22,076 nt of DNA. Origin: RGIG4608 sp045637205. Lineage in GTDB: Bacteria > Bacillota > Clostridia > Oscillospirales > CAG-272. The notes under the pieces were generated by a model. It searched no databases and was not told the DNA's origin. It saw nothing but the letters and a program-made list of their open reading frames with translations. This document shows positions 15,679-22,076 of the stretch, piece after piece (within the stretch, counting starts at the first letter, position 1; each line of letters opens with the position of its first letter). Where the stretch lies: the NCBI GenBank assembly GCA_045637205.1, contig JAZTYY010000001.1, positions 1 through 22,076 on the forward strand, given 5' to 3'. The translations under genes were made by a program, and so were the position numbers.

Positions 15679-17385
15679 ATGGAACTTAAAGAACTTAAAG
15701 CTGTGCCCGTGCGCTCATTGTATCACAACATTGAGCTTGCAAGTCAAAAGTACGGTGAGCATCCCTTATTTGCTTTTGAGAGAAATAGGAATGACTATGA
15801 AATTTCATATACAGAATTTTATGAATATGTAAATGCCTTGACAAGAGGTTTAATTCACTTGAAGCTCGCCGGAAAGAGAGTTGCCATTATTGGTGAAAAC
15901 TGCCCGGAATGGATTGGTATTTATCTTGCTTCAATTACATCCGGTGGTGTTGCAGTGCCGATTGACGTTGCTCTTTCAAAGGAGCAGCTTGTTGAATTTG
16001 CAAAGATGGCTGAGATTGAGGTGCTTGTGTATTCGAGTTCTTGGGCTTCATTCGTTGAGGAGCATGTCGATGAATTTGAGGGTGTTTCTAACTTTATTAA
16101 GCTCAACGACTATACCTTTGATTTCCAAACTGCTCAAGAATATGAGCTTGAAAGATTTACAAGTGTTTCTAAGATTGCACACACAGGTAATGCAATCACA
16201 AATATAAAGATTCCTAAACAGGATTCTGAAAGAATGAGCATTATGCTCTTTACATCGGGCACAACGGGAACAAGCAAGATAGTTATGCTTTCTCAGAAGA
16301 ATATTTGCACGGTTATCAATAGTGCAAGAGTTCCTCTTGCTAAGTTTGATGAAGATGATGTACTTCTTTCAGTTCTTCCTGTTCACCACACCTACGAGCT
16401 TACTTGCGGTATATTTGCTGCTTTGGACCACGGTTGTAAGATTTGTATCAATGATTCAATCAAGCACGTTACAAAGAATCTTAAAAAGTATAGACCAACC
16501 GGTATGGCTGTAGTTCCTCTTTACGTTGAGGTGTTCTATAATAGCATTATGAAAAACGTTAGAAAGCAGGGAATGGAAAAGACCTTTAATACGGGTCTTA
16601 AGCTCAGCAAGGCTGCCAGCAAGCTTCACATTGACCTTTCAAAGAAGCTCTTTGGTAAGATTACTGAGGCTTTTGGTGGACGTCTTTGTAAGCTCGTTTG
16701 TGGTGGCGCAGCGCTTCGTCCTGAGCTTGTAGCAACGTTTAGAGCTATCGGCATTGAGATAGTTCAGGGCTATGGTATTACAGAGTGTGCACCCCTTGTA
16801 TCAGTAATTCCTTTCGGAGTTTATAACCCCAAATCCTGCGGTAAGATAGTTGATTCCATGCAGGTGTTTATCGATAAAGAAAACTCAAGTGACGAATTCG
16901 GTGAAATCGTTGTTAAGGGTGAAAACGTAATGCTTGGCTATTACAAGAACGAGAGTGCTACTAAAGAGGTTCTTAAGGACAACGGTTGGTTCTATACAGG
17001 CGATTACGGTTACGTTGATAAGAAGGGCTATCTCTATATTACAGGTAGAAAGAAGAACATCATCGTTCTTCAGGATGGCAAGAACGTATTCCCTGAGGAA
17101 ATTGAAGAATATATTGGTGCAATTTCACATGTTAAGGAGTGCGTAGTTGTTGGACGTCAAAAGGACAACGACCTTGCTATTACCGCAATTGTATATCCTG
17201 ATTTTGAATACACTGACAGCATTGGACTTAAGTCCAAAGAGGAAGTGTATAATGCAATCAGAGAAGAAATCAACGTGGTTAACAGAAAGCTTGTTGGTTA
17301 TAAGAGAATTGCAGCTCTTGAATTCATAGATGAAGAGTTTGAAAAAACCCCCTCAAAGAAGATTAAGAGATTCCTTTATAAATAA
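15679..17385 (+). CDS. AMP-forming acyl-CoA synthetase-like ligase
   Basis: This is a 568-residue member of the ANL adenylating superfamily, most like long-chain fatty acid-CoA ligases. It would activate a carboxylic acid to an acyl-adenylate and then a thioester. Motifs in order: the phosphate-binding loop FTSGTTGTSK (191-200), QGYGITECAPLVS (363-375) at the acyl/adenine site, the ATP-binding Asp442 in WFYTGDYG, Arg457 in YITGRKKN, and a C-terminal lysine in TPSKKIKR (about 561) for the adenylation half-reaction. All core residues are present, so it should be active. There are no membrane segments. AAGGAG at 15666-15671 precedes the ATG. It shares an operon with the MarR regulator, typical of fatty acid uptake or membrane lipid recycling. 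The acyl substrate, and whether CoA or a carrier protein is the acceptor, is not determinable. Confidence 0.9.
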   Translation: MELKELKAVPVRSLYHNIELASQKYGEHPLFAFERNRNDYEISYTEFYEYVNALTRGLIHLKLAGKRVAIIGENCPEWIGIYLASITSGGVAVPIDVALSKEQLVEFAKMAEIEVLVYSSSWASFVEEHVDEFEGVSNFIKLNDYTFDFQTAQEYELERFTSVSKIAHTGNAITNIKIPKQDSERMSIMLFTSGTTGTSKIVMLSQKNICTVINSARVPLAKFDEDDVLLSVLPVHHTYELTCGIFAALDHGCKICINDSIKHVTKNLKKYRPTGMAVVPLYVEVFYNSIMKNVRKQGMEKTFNTGLKLSKAASKLHIDLSKKLFGKITEAFGGRLCKLVCGGAALRPELVATFRAIGIEIVQGYGITECAPLVSVIPFGVYNPKSCGKIVDSMQVFIDKENSSDEFGEIVVKGENVMLGYYKNESATKEVLKDNGWFYTGDYGYVDKKGYLYITGRKKNIIVLQDGKNVFPEEIEEYIGAISHVKECVVVGRQKDNDLAITAIVYPDFEYTDSIGLKSKEEVYNAIREEINVVNRKLVGYKRIAALEFIDEEFEKTPSKKIKRFLYK

Positions 17386-17399
17386 AATAATTAGACAAG

Positions 17400-17435
17400 T
17401 CCCTCTGGCGAAAGCTAGGGGGATGCGTCTTTTTG
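17400..17435 (+). terminator. Terminator after acyl-CoA synthetase gene
   Basis: A 10-bp stem, TCCCTCTGGC with GCTAGGGGGA, closes a GAAA tetraloop (17400-17423). A T-rich run follows within a few bases. Confidence 0.7.
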
Positions 17436-17469
17436 ATTGGTTTGTTGACAAATAGTTTTAAATAAAATT

Positions 17470-17500
17470 ATCCCCCAAGCGCGTGCTTGGGGGATTTTGT
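17470..17500. terminator. Bidirectional terminator between convergent genes
   Basis: A perfect 11-bp stem, ATCCCCCAAGC (17470-17480) with GCTTGGGGGAT (17485-17495), has a TTTTGTT tail on the right and an A/T-rich left side. It can end both the synthetase and the wall hydrolase transcripts. Confidence 0.85.
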
Positions 17501-17530
17501 TATGAGCAAATCATATTAAAGGTTAATTTG

Positions 17531-18376
17531 TTAATAGTAAAAATCGTGCAATCCTATTCTTGCGGCAAACGGACGATTTTTGCTTATCCAGTTGCTTGTT
17601 GCAATTCTTGGGTTAAAGAAAAACATAACTCCGGGAACTATTTCATAACCCTCAAGACAAATTTTAGCGGCAATTATACTTTCTTGACTTGGAGTGTTAT
17701 AAACTGTACCCGTGTATGCAGGTGTAAACTGTATTCCGTGTTTAAAGTCGAATATTACACCGTATATTGTGTTGGGATATTGATTACTTGCAACGCGATT
17801 AAGAATAACGTTGCCAACAGCAATCTTGCCCTCAAGAATTTCACCGCCCGCCTCGGCTTCGATGATGCGAGAGAGCCAGTAAAGCTCGTCACTGTTATAG
17901 TAGCTTTCGGCATCCTTAAGTGTCCAGGTTGCCTTGGTGAGATTTACTGAGCGCGTTTTTTCGTTCCACTTGACGTCAAGGTGAAGCGCTCTTGCAAGGG
18001 GACGAAGGGGAACGTAGAGCGAGCCGTTTATATTTTTAACCTCGCCAATTCCGTAAAAATATCTACCGTTGACGGATATGTAACGCTTTCCCGTGGTGAC
18101 GGTAATTGTTAGTCCATCATATTTTACGATGGCGGTTTTCGTTTTGTCGTCATATTTGATGGTGCAATTTTTTGCACTTTCTGCGAGACGGCGAAGCGGA
18201 ACGTAGGTAATTGAATCAATTAAAAGAGCCTCGCCACTAATGATTTCCTTGCCCTCAAGATAGAGGGGAATTTGCTCATAGTCAGTTTTTTGTGCCGCAA
18301 AAACGTTCATTGGCATCATCATAAATGCCAAAAGCAACAGCGACACAACACTTAGAAGTTTGGTTCTTATTTTCAT
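17531..18376 (-). CDS. Secreted cell wall hydrolase (SleB/CwlJ type) with copper amine oxidase N-like domain
   Basis: This is a 281-residue exported protein. A signal peptide (1-28) ends NVFAA. Residues about 34-150 hold two repeats of the copper-amine-oxidase N-terminal-like domain, marked by SITYVPLRRLAES and GSLYVPLRPLARAL; in Firmicutes this module commonly anchors or presents wall enzymes and does not bind copper. Residues about 163-281 are a Hydrolase_2 domain: LSRIIEAEAGGEILEGKIAVGNVILNRV, with Glu175 as the likely catalytic acid by comparison with SleB, then QFTPAY and NWISKNRPFAARIGLHDFYY at the end. It probably cuts peptidoglycan, either spore cortex or vegetative wall. AAAGGA upstream of the ATG at 18374-18376 supports the start. 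It is monocistronic, with its own promoter, divergent from rarA. Spore-specific use cannot be shown. Confidence 0.88.
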   Translation of the reverse strand: MKIRTKLLSVVSLLLLAFMMMPMNVFAAQKTDYEQIPLYLEGKEIISGEALLIDSITYVPLRRLAESAKNCTIKYDDKTKTAIVKYDGLTITVTTGKRYISVNGRYFYGIGEVKNINGSLYVPLRPLARALHLDVKWNEKTRSVNLTKATWTLKDAESYYNSDELYWLSRIIEAEAGGEILEGKIAVGNVILNRVASNQYPNTIYGVIFDFKHGIQFTPAYTGTVYNTPSQESIIAAKICLEGYEIVPGVMFFFNPRIATSNWISKNRPFAARIGLHDFYY

Positions 18377-18455
18377 AAAATTGTCCTTTCTTTTTCTTTT
18401 TTATAAAACTCCTTTCGTAAAAATTGCTCGGGATAGTGATTTCCTTTGCATATTT

Positions 18456-18484
18456 ATTCTACCAAAATTCAGGTTTAGTTTCAA
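18456..18484 (-). promoter_or_regulatory. Promoter of wall hydrolase gene
   Basis: On the minus strand TTGAAA (18479-18484) and TAGAAT (18456-18461) are 17 bp apart, a vegetative sigma-A-like arrangement. Confidence 0.6.
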
Positions 18485-18521
18485 CCCACAATAAAAGGAA
18501 GAAAAGGTTGCATTTGGTCTA

Positions 18522-18550
18522 TTGACAATATTCTACATTTTTGATATAAT
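18522..18550 (+). promoter_or_regulatory. Consensus promoter of rarA operon
   Basis: TTGACA (18522-18527) and TATAAT (18545-18550), both perfect, are spaced 17 bp. Confidence 0.85.
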
Positions 18551-18573
18551 AATTATGTATGCGAGGTGATATT

Positions 18574-19794
18574 ATGGCAAACAAAAACGAGGTGCTTGCG
18601 GACGTTTTGCGCCCTGCGACCTTTGATGATATAGTTGGGCAGAGACACCTTTTCGGTGAACGCGGAATTTTGCGCCGTATGATGGAAAAGGGAAGAATGA
18701 GCAATATGATATTCTTCGGCCCTCCCGGCACGGGAAAAACCACTGCTGCAAGCATTATTGCAAAGCAGTCGGGAATGGATTTTTATAGAATAAATGCAAC
18801 AAGTGCAACCTTGTCCGACGTTAAGGATATTATTTCTCAAACCAATAATGTTTTTGGCTTTGGAGGTATTCTTCTATACATAGACGAGATTCAGTATTTC
18901 AATCGTAAGCAACAGCAGGCGCTTCTTGAATACATGGAGGATGGCAGAGTTACACTTATCGCGTCCACAACCGAAAATCCTCATTTTTATATATATAATG
19001 CTATTATCTCTCGTTCAACCTTGTTTGAATTTAAGCCCGTTCAAAAAACGGAGCTTGCCAAGGCGCTTGAAAGGGCGTTGAAATTTTTAAATGATAGGGA
19101 TGAAACCTCAATTGAGGCAAATAAAGAAACCCTTGAATATATCGCACAATGCTCGGGTGGTGACGTGCGCCACGCGATAAACTTGCTTGAAGGAGCATAC
19201 TACGCTTGCGAGGGCGCCATTGACACAGAGCTTGTCAAAACGCTTCACATACCCGTTGATAATTTCTCGGACGATGCGCATTTTGATCTCCTATCTTGCT
19301 TGCAAAAGTCAATAAGAGGCTCCGATCCCGATGCTGCGGTGTTCTATCTTGCAAAGCTTTTGCACTGCGGTGAGCTGATTTCCGTTTGTCGACGCTTGCA
19401 GGTAATTGCAAGTGAGGACATCGGACTTGCATACCCGATGGCTGCAGCAATCACAAAGGCATGCTGCGATTCCGCGCGTGAGCTTGGAATACCTGAGGCG
19501 GCAATTCCGCTTTCTAATGCTGTGGTAATGCTTGCAACAAGTCCAAAATCAAACGCGTCATACAATGCATACTTTGCCGCTAAGGCGGACGTTGAGGCAG
19601 GACTTGGCAAGGATATTCCTGTTCATTTGCGCTCACCTCTTTATAAGGGATATAAATATCCACATGACTATGAAAATCATTATATAAAACAACAATATCT
19701 TCCTGATGATATTAAAAACAAGAGATATTATAATTACGGCGATAACAAAACTGAACGCGCCGCGAAGGAATATTGGGAAAAAATAAAGAAATAG
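18574..19794 (+). CDS. rarA: Replication-associated recombination protein RarA (MgsA)
   Basis: This is a 406-residue AAA+ ATPase of the RarA/MgsA/WRNIP1 family, related to clamp-loader subunits, which acts at stalled replication forks. The start is ATG at 18574 with GAGGTGA at 18562-18568; an upstream ATG at 18559 sits before that site and is rejected. N-terminus: LADVLRPATFDDIVGQRHL. Walker A is GPPGTGKT (49-56) and Walker B is YIDEIQYFN (Asp104, Glu105). Sensor 1 lies in ASTTENP, and the arginine finger is in IISRSTLFEF (Arg147). The C-terminal half holds the lid and tetramerisation helices, with DVRHAINLLEGAY and the typical SNASYNAY / VHLRSPLYKGYKYPHDY. Length is close to the family's 410-440. 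Its stop overlaps the ribosome binding site of the next gene, so the nucleotidase is co-transcribed. Confidence 0.95.
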   Translation: MANKNEVLADVLRPATFDDIVGQRHLFGERGILRRMMEKGRMSNMIFFGPPGTGKTTAASIIAKQSGMDFYRINATSATLSDVKDIISQTNNVFGFGGILLYIDEIQYFNRKQQQALLEYMEDGRVTLIASTTENPHFYIYNAIISRSTLFEFKPVQKTELAKALERALKFLNDRDETSIEANKETLEYIAQCSGGDVRHAINLLEGAYYACEGAIDTELVKTLHIPVDNFSDDAHFDLLSCLQKSIRGSDPDAAVFYLAKLLHCGELISVCRRLQVIASEDIGLAYPMAAAITKACCDSARELGIPEAAIPLSNAVVMLATSPKSNASYNAYFAAKADVEAGLGKDIPVHLRSPLYKGYKYPHDYENHYIKQQYLPDDIKNKRYYNYGDNKTERAAKEYWEKIKK

Positions 19795-19803
19795 GAGTAT
19801 TTT

Positions 19804-21453
19804 ATGTCTAACAAATTTATGTTCAAACTGTTGTCTGTCCTTGTTCTTGTGGCAATGCTTGCAGGCTCGCTCTTTGCGTGCTTCGATGAGGATGTGGGTT
19901 ATACAACTCCAATAGAAAATCGTCCATCTGGAACAACTACCACTACAACAGGACCTACAACGACAACACCTTCGACATCTACGACCACAACAACGGTTAT
20001 TAGACCTTCAACCACAACGTCCGGCACTACAACGGGCAACGGTGGTAATATGCCAAGTGACGATCACTTGGACGTTGATAATAACGGCTTGTGTGATGCG
20101 TGTGGAATTGACGTAGTAGAAACAATCGACTTCTATAATTTTAACGACCTTCACGGCAAGTTTGAAAACACAGATGATAATACAGGTGTTGACGAGCTTA
20201 CAACCTACCTTCAAAACAGAATGGAGATTGATGAGCATTTTGTTCTTCTTTCAACAGGAGATATGTGGCAGGGTGGAAGCGCATCTAATGAAACTCACGG
20301 TAGAATTATTACTGATTGGATGAATGAGCTTAACTTTGAGGCGATGGCACTTGGTAACCACGAATTCGACTGGGGTCAGGATGCTATCAAAACAAATGTT
20401 GCAATGGCAGAATTCCCAATCCTTGCTATCAATATTTATGATAATGCTACAGGTCAAAGAGTTGATTATTGCGAGCCCTCCGTTATGATTGAACGCGGTG
20501 GAGTTAAGATTGGTATCATTGGAGCTATCGGTGATTGCTATTCTTCTATTTCAAGTGAAAACACGGTGGGCATCAATTTTAAGGTTGGCAGCGCTCTTAC
20601 AAATCTTGTTAAGGCTGAAAGCGCAAGATTGCGTCAAGAGGGTGCTGATATTATCATCTATTTGATTCACGACGGAACTACATATTCTAACGTTGACGTA
20701 ACTGATTATTACGACGAAACACTTTCAAGAGACGGCTATGTTGACGTTGTATTCGGTGGACATACACACAGCTACTACATCACAACTGATAGATACGGTG
20801 TTCCTCACCTTCAGGGTGGTGGTGATAACTCAAAGGGTATGACACACGTTGAACTTGACGTTAACTTTGCTAACGGTGAAATCAAAATCAATGTAACTGA
20901 TTATATTGATCACAATAAGTGTGCAAATCTTACAGATTCTCCCTTGATTCAAGAATTGCTTAATAAATATTGGGATGAAATTGGCTGGATTTATGACAAT
21001 CTTGGATACAACAATGCATATCGTTCAAGTAAATCAATCGGCAATAAGGTCGCACAGCTCTATTACGAAGCAGGAGTTGCCAAGTGGGGAAATGAATACA
21101 ATATTGTACTTGGTGGTGGAAGTATTAATACAAGAAGCCCCTATGATTTGCAGGCAGGAAACGTTCAATACGGCGACTTGCAAATGATTCTTCCTTTTGA
21201 TAATCCTTTGTATCTTTGCAGAATAAAGGGAAGTGACCTTAAGAGCAGATTTTTGAATAATAGTGATTATTGTGTATATTCAACTATTACTGCATCTCAA
21301 GTTAAGGATAATGAATATTACTATATCGTGGCGGATAGTTGGACTGCGCTTTATTCTTGGGCAAGATGCACAGCTATTGAGCAATACGATGAAACCACAT
21401 TTGCGCGCGATTTTCTTGCACAATATATCATAAGTGGTGGTTGGGGCAAGTAA
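19804..21453 (+). CDS. 5'-nucleotidase-type metallophosphoesterase lipoprotein
   Basis: This is a 549-residue exported lipoprotein of the UshA/5'-nucleotidase family. It would dephosphorylate nucleotides or related phosphoesters at the cell surface using two metal ions. Signal peptide with lipobox SLFAC (Cys26); a Thr-rich linker about 43-78, probably a spacer through the wall; a short HLDVDNNGLCDACG segment (88-101) seen in many gut Firmicutes surface proteins. The metallophosphoesterase domain follows: Asp115 and His117 in FNDLHG, Asp153 in STGDMWQGG, Asn185/His186 in LGNHEFDWG, and His320/His322 in FGGHTHS. The C-terminal 5'-nucleotidase domain is from about 385, with LGGGSINTRSPY and a substrate-loop-like YGDLQMILPFDN. 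AGGAG at 19793-19797 overlaps the rarA stop, so the pair is an operon. A terminator follows. Confidence 0.92.
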   Translation: MSNKFMFKLLSVLVLVAMLAGSLFACFDEDVGYTTPIENRPSGTTTTTTGPTTTTPSTSTTTTTVIRPSTTTSGTTTGNGGNMPSDDHLDVDNNGLCDACGIDVVETIDFYNFNDLHGKFENTDDNTGVDELTTYLQNRMEIDEHFVLLSTGDMWQGGSASNETHGRIITDWMNELNFEAMALGNHEFDWGQDAIKTNVAMAEFPILAINIYDNATGQRVDYCEPSVMIERGGVKIGIIGAIGDCYSSISSENTVGINFKVGSALTNLVKAESARLRQEGADIIIYLIHDGTTYSNVDVTDYYDETLSRDGYVDVVFGGHTHSYYITTDRYGVPHLQGGGDNSKGMTHVELDVNFANGEIKINVTDYIDHNKCANLTDSPLIQELLNKYWDEIGWIYDNLGYNNAYRSSKSIGNKVAQLYYEAGVAKWGNEYNIVLGGGSINTRSPYDLQAGNVQYGDLQMILPFDNPLYLCRIKGSDLKSRFLNNSDYCVYSTITASQVKDNEYYYIVADSWTALYSWARCTAIEQYDETTFARDFLAQYIISGGWGK

Positions 21454-21470
21454 TATATAATATAATGAAG

Positions 21471-21498
21471 AAAACAGGACGCAATTGCGTCCTGTTTT
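21471..21498 (+). terminator. Terminator after nucleotidase gene
   Basis: A perfect 28-bp palindrome, AAAACAGGACGCA with TGCGTCCTGTTTT around a two-base centre, lies 18 bp after the stop codon. Confidence 0.88.
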
Positions 21499-21695
21499 GC
21501 ATAATTAATATAAAAGTTTAACAAAATGCTTTTTACACTCAAAAACCACGGAAAGGTTCACGCGCATTGCTTGTGAACTAAATTTGCCGAGGAGTTCCTG
21601 TGCAAGCACGGAACATCCTTACGTCAAATTTGCGAACCCAATCCCAAAGCACAAGTGCTTTGGTGATAGATTAGATTCCTCATGCAAGGGAACAA
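21499..21695. other. Non-coding hairpin-rich spacer
   Basis: No gene is visible in these ~200 bp. Hairpins include GGTTCAC...GTGAACT near 21555-21580, GTTCCTGTGC/GCACGGAAC near 21594-21614 (one bulge), and the perfect CCAAAGCAC-AA-GTGCTTTGG near 21643-21662. The short-stem, AA-loop style recalls the array at positions 1-180, though the sequence differs. The motif AAATTTG recurs on either side of the middle hairpin. Confidence 0.5.
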
Positions 21696-21729
21696 AAAAG
21701 CAGGACATCGAATGATGTCCTGCTTTTTT
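21696..21729 (-). terminator. Terminator of tRNA-Glu
   Basis: The AAAGCAGGACATC/GATGTCCTGCTTT stem lies directly 3' of the tRNA on the minus strand, with A/T runs on both sides. It may also back up the nucleotidase terminator. Confidence 0.85.
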
Positions 21730-21804
21730 TGGTGACCCGTACGGGAATCGAACCCATGTTTTCAGCGTGAGAGGCTAACGTCTTGACCGCTTGACCAACG
21801 GGCC
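21730..21804 (-). tRNA. tRNA-Glu (CTC)
   Basis: Read on the minus strand, GGCCCGT pairs with ACGGGTC, followed by the encoded ACCA end; 75 nt. The anticodon loop CTCTCAC sits between TTAGC and GCTGA, giving anticodon CTC for the codon GAG. The D-loop GGTCAAGCGGTCAAGAC and T-loop TTCGATT are normal for tRNA-Glu. Bacteria commonly read both Glu codons with TTC, so a dedicated CTC gene is a minor extra. Confidence 0.93.
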
Positions 21805-21902
21805 GTGTCAACGTAAATTAATATACCATAACTGAATAATTTTGTCAATAGATTTTAATTAAAAAATATTTCAAATTTTTATAAAAAACTTTTAAAAAAC
21901 TC

Positions 21903-21931
21903 TTGACAAAGGAATAAAGATATGATAATAT
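21903..21931 (+). promoter_or_regulatory. rRNA operon promoter P1
   Basis: TTGACA (21903-21908) is 17 bp from TAATAT (21926-21931). An A-rich tract upstream (21855-21900) is like an UP element. Confidence 0.7.
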
Positions 21932-21955
21932 AAGCAAGTCGCGAACGCGGAAGGC

Positions 21956-21993
21956 AAGGAAAGCTAAAAAAGTTAAGGAAAGTTAAAAAAAGT
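21956..21993 (+). repeat. Two tandem 19-bp purine-rich repeats between rRNA promoters
   Basis: AAGGAAAGCTAAAAAAGTT (21956-21974) is followed directly by AAGGAAAGTTAAAAAAAGT (21975-21993). The second copy ends just before the -35 of P2, where an UP element would sit. Confidence 0.75.
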
Positions 21994-21995
21994 AC

Positions 21996-22024
21996 TTGAC
22001 AATGTAAAGAGTTTGTGATATAAT
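21996..22024 (+). promoter_or_regulatory. rRNA operon promoter P2
   Basis: TTGACA (21996-22001) and TATAAT (22019-22024), both perfect, are spaced exactly 17 bp. Confidence 0.88.
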
Positions 22025-22030
22025 AACAAA

Positions 22031-22076
22031 GCTGTACATTTTGAGGGCAGCGAAATCGGTCATTGAAAATTGAACA
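22031..22076 (+). other. Leader of a 16S rRNA gene (gene itself beyond window)
   Basis: The window ends with CATTGAAAATTGAACA, which matches the short conserved box found just upstream of 16S rRNA genes in many Firmicutes. Together with tandem consensus promoters and no coding start, it shows that an rRNA operon begins just beyond the right edge. No mature rRNA sequence is inside the window. Confidence 0.75.

Noticed and set aside
21499..21695. T-box or other riboswitch
   Set aside because: There is no recognisable T-box sequence, and the spacer lies between two 3' ends rather than upstream of a gene.

Overview
The window looks like chromosomal DNA of a low-GC Gram-positive bacterium of the Clostridia type, probably an uncultured gut lineage. 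The evidence is strong AAGGAG-type ribosome binding sites, near-consensus TTGACA/TATAAT promoters, lipobox signal peptides, a copper-amine-oxidase-N/SleB-type wall hydrolase, and a typical Firmicutes 16S leader at the right edge. No phage, plasmid, insertion sequence or CRISPR array is visible. The lineage call is inferred from style, not from a marker gene.

Layout. Positions 1-180 hold a dense array of short stem-loops linked by GATGAAATC/GATTTCATC words. An XRE-like regulator with a cysteine cluster follows (257-778). Next is a surface-polysaccharide pair: a GtrA-like membrane protein and a GH16 beta-glucanase lipoprotein. The glucanase is cut off and joined tail-to-tail, at about 2065, to the first 156 codons of a UDP-galactopyranose mutase on the other strand; both genes lack their 3' halves. 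Pyroglutamyl-peptidase (2739-3323) shares a bidirectional terminator with a 1677-residue lipoprotein (3380-8413, minus). That protein ends in a Hint (hedgehog/intein) domain and is the most unusual gene here. A divergent pair of efflux pumps (MFS minus, MATE plus) follows, with palindromes in the MFS promoter region.

Positions 11378-11825 carry initiator tRNA-fMet and tRNA-Leu(TAA) on the minus strand. The 3' end of tRNA-fMet plus its terminator is duplicated 231 bp away, and the tRNA has an extra base in its T-arm. Then come an unrecognised 307-residue protein with recG directly downstream, and a MarR regulator with an acyl-CoA-synthetase-like enzyme. A minus-strand wall hydrolase is followed by rarA and a 5'-nucleotidase-type lipoprotein in an apparent operon, then tRNA-Glu(CTC) on the minus strand. 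The window ends in tandem rRNA promoters and the 16S leader; the 16S gene itself lies outside.

How they fit together: recG and rarA are genome-maintenance genes. Four gene products are exported lipoproteins or wall enzymes (GH16, Hint protein, SleB-type hydrolase, 5'-nucleotidase), so much of the window serves the cell surface. The two efflux pumps and the MarR-acyl-CoA synthetase pair are self-contained regulated modules. The best candidates for something undescribed are the lipoprotein with the C-terminal Hint domain and its tail, and the tRNA-fMet end duplication.
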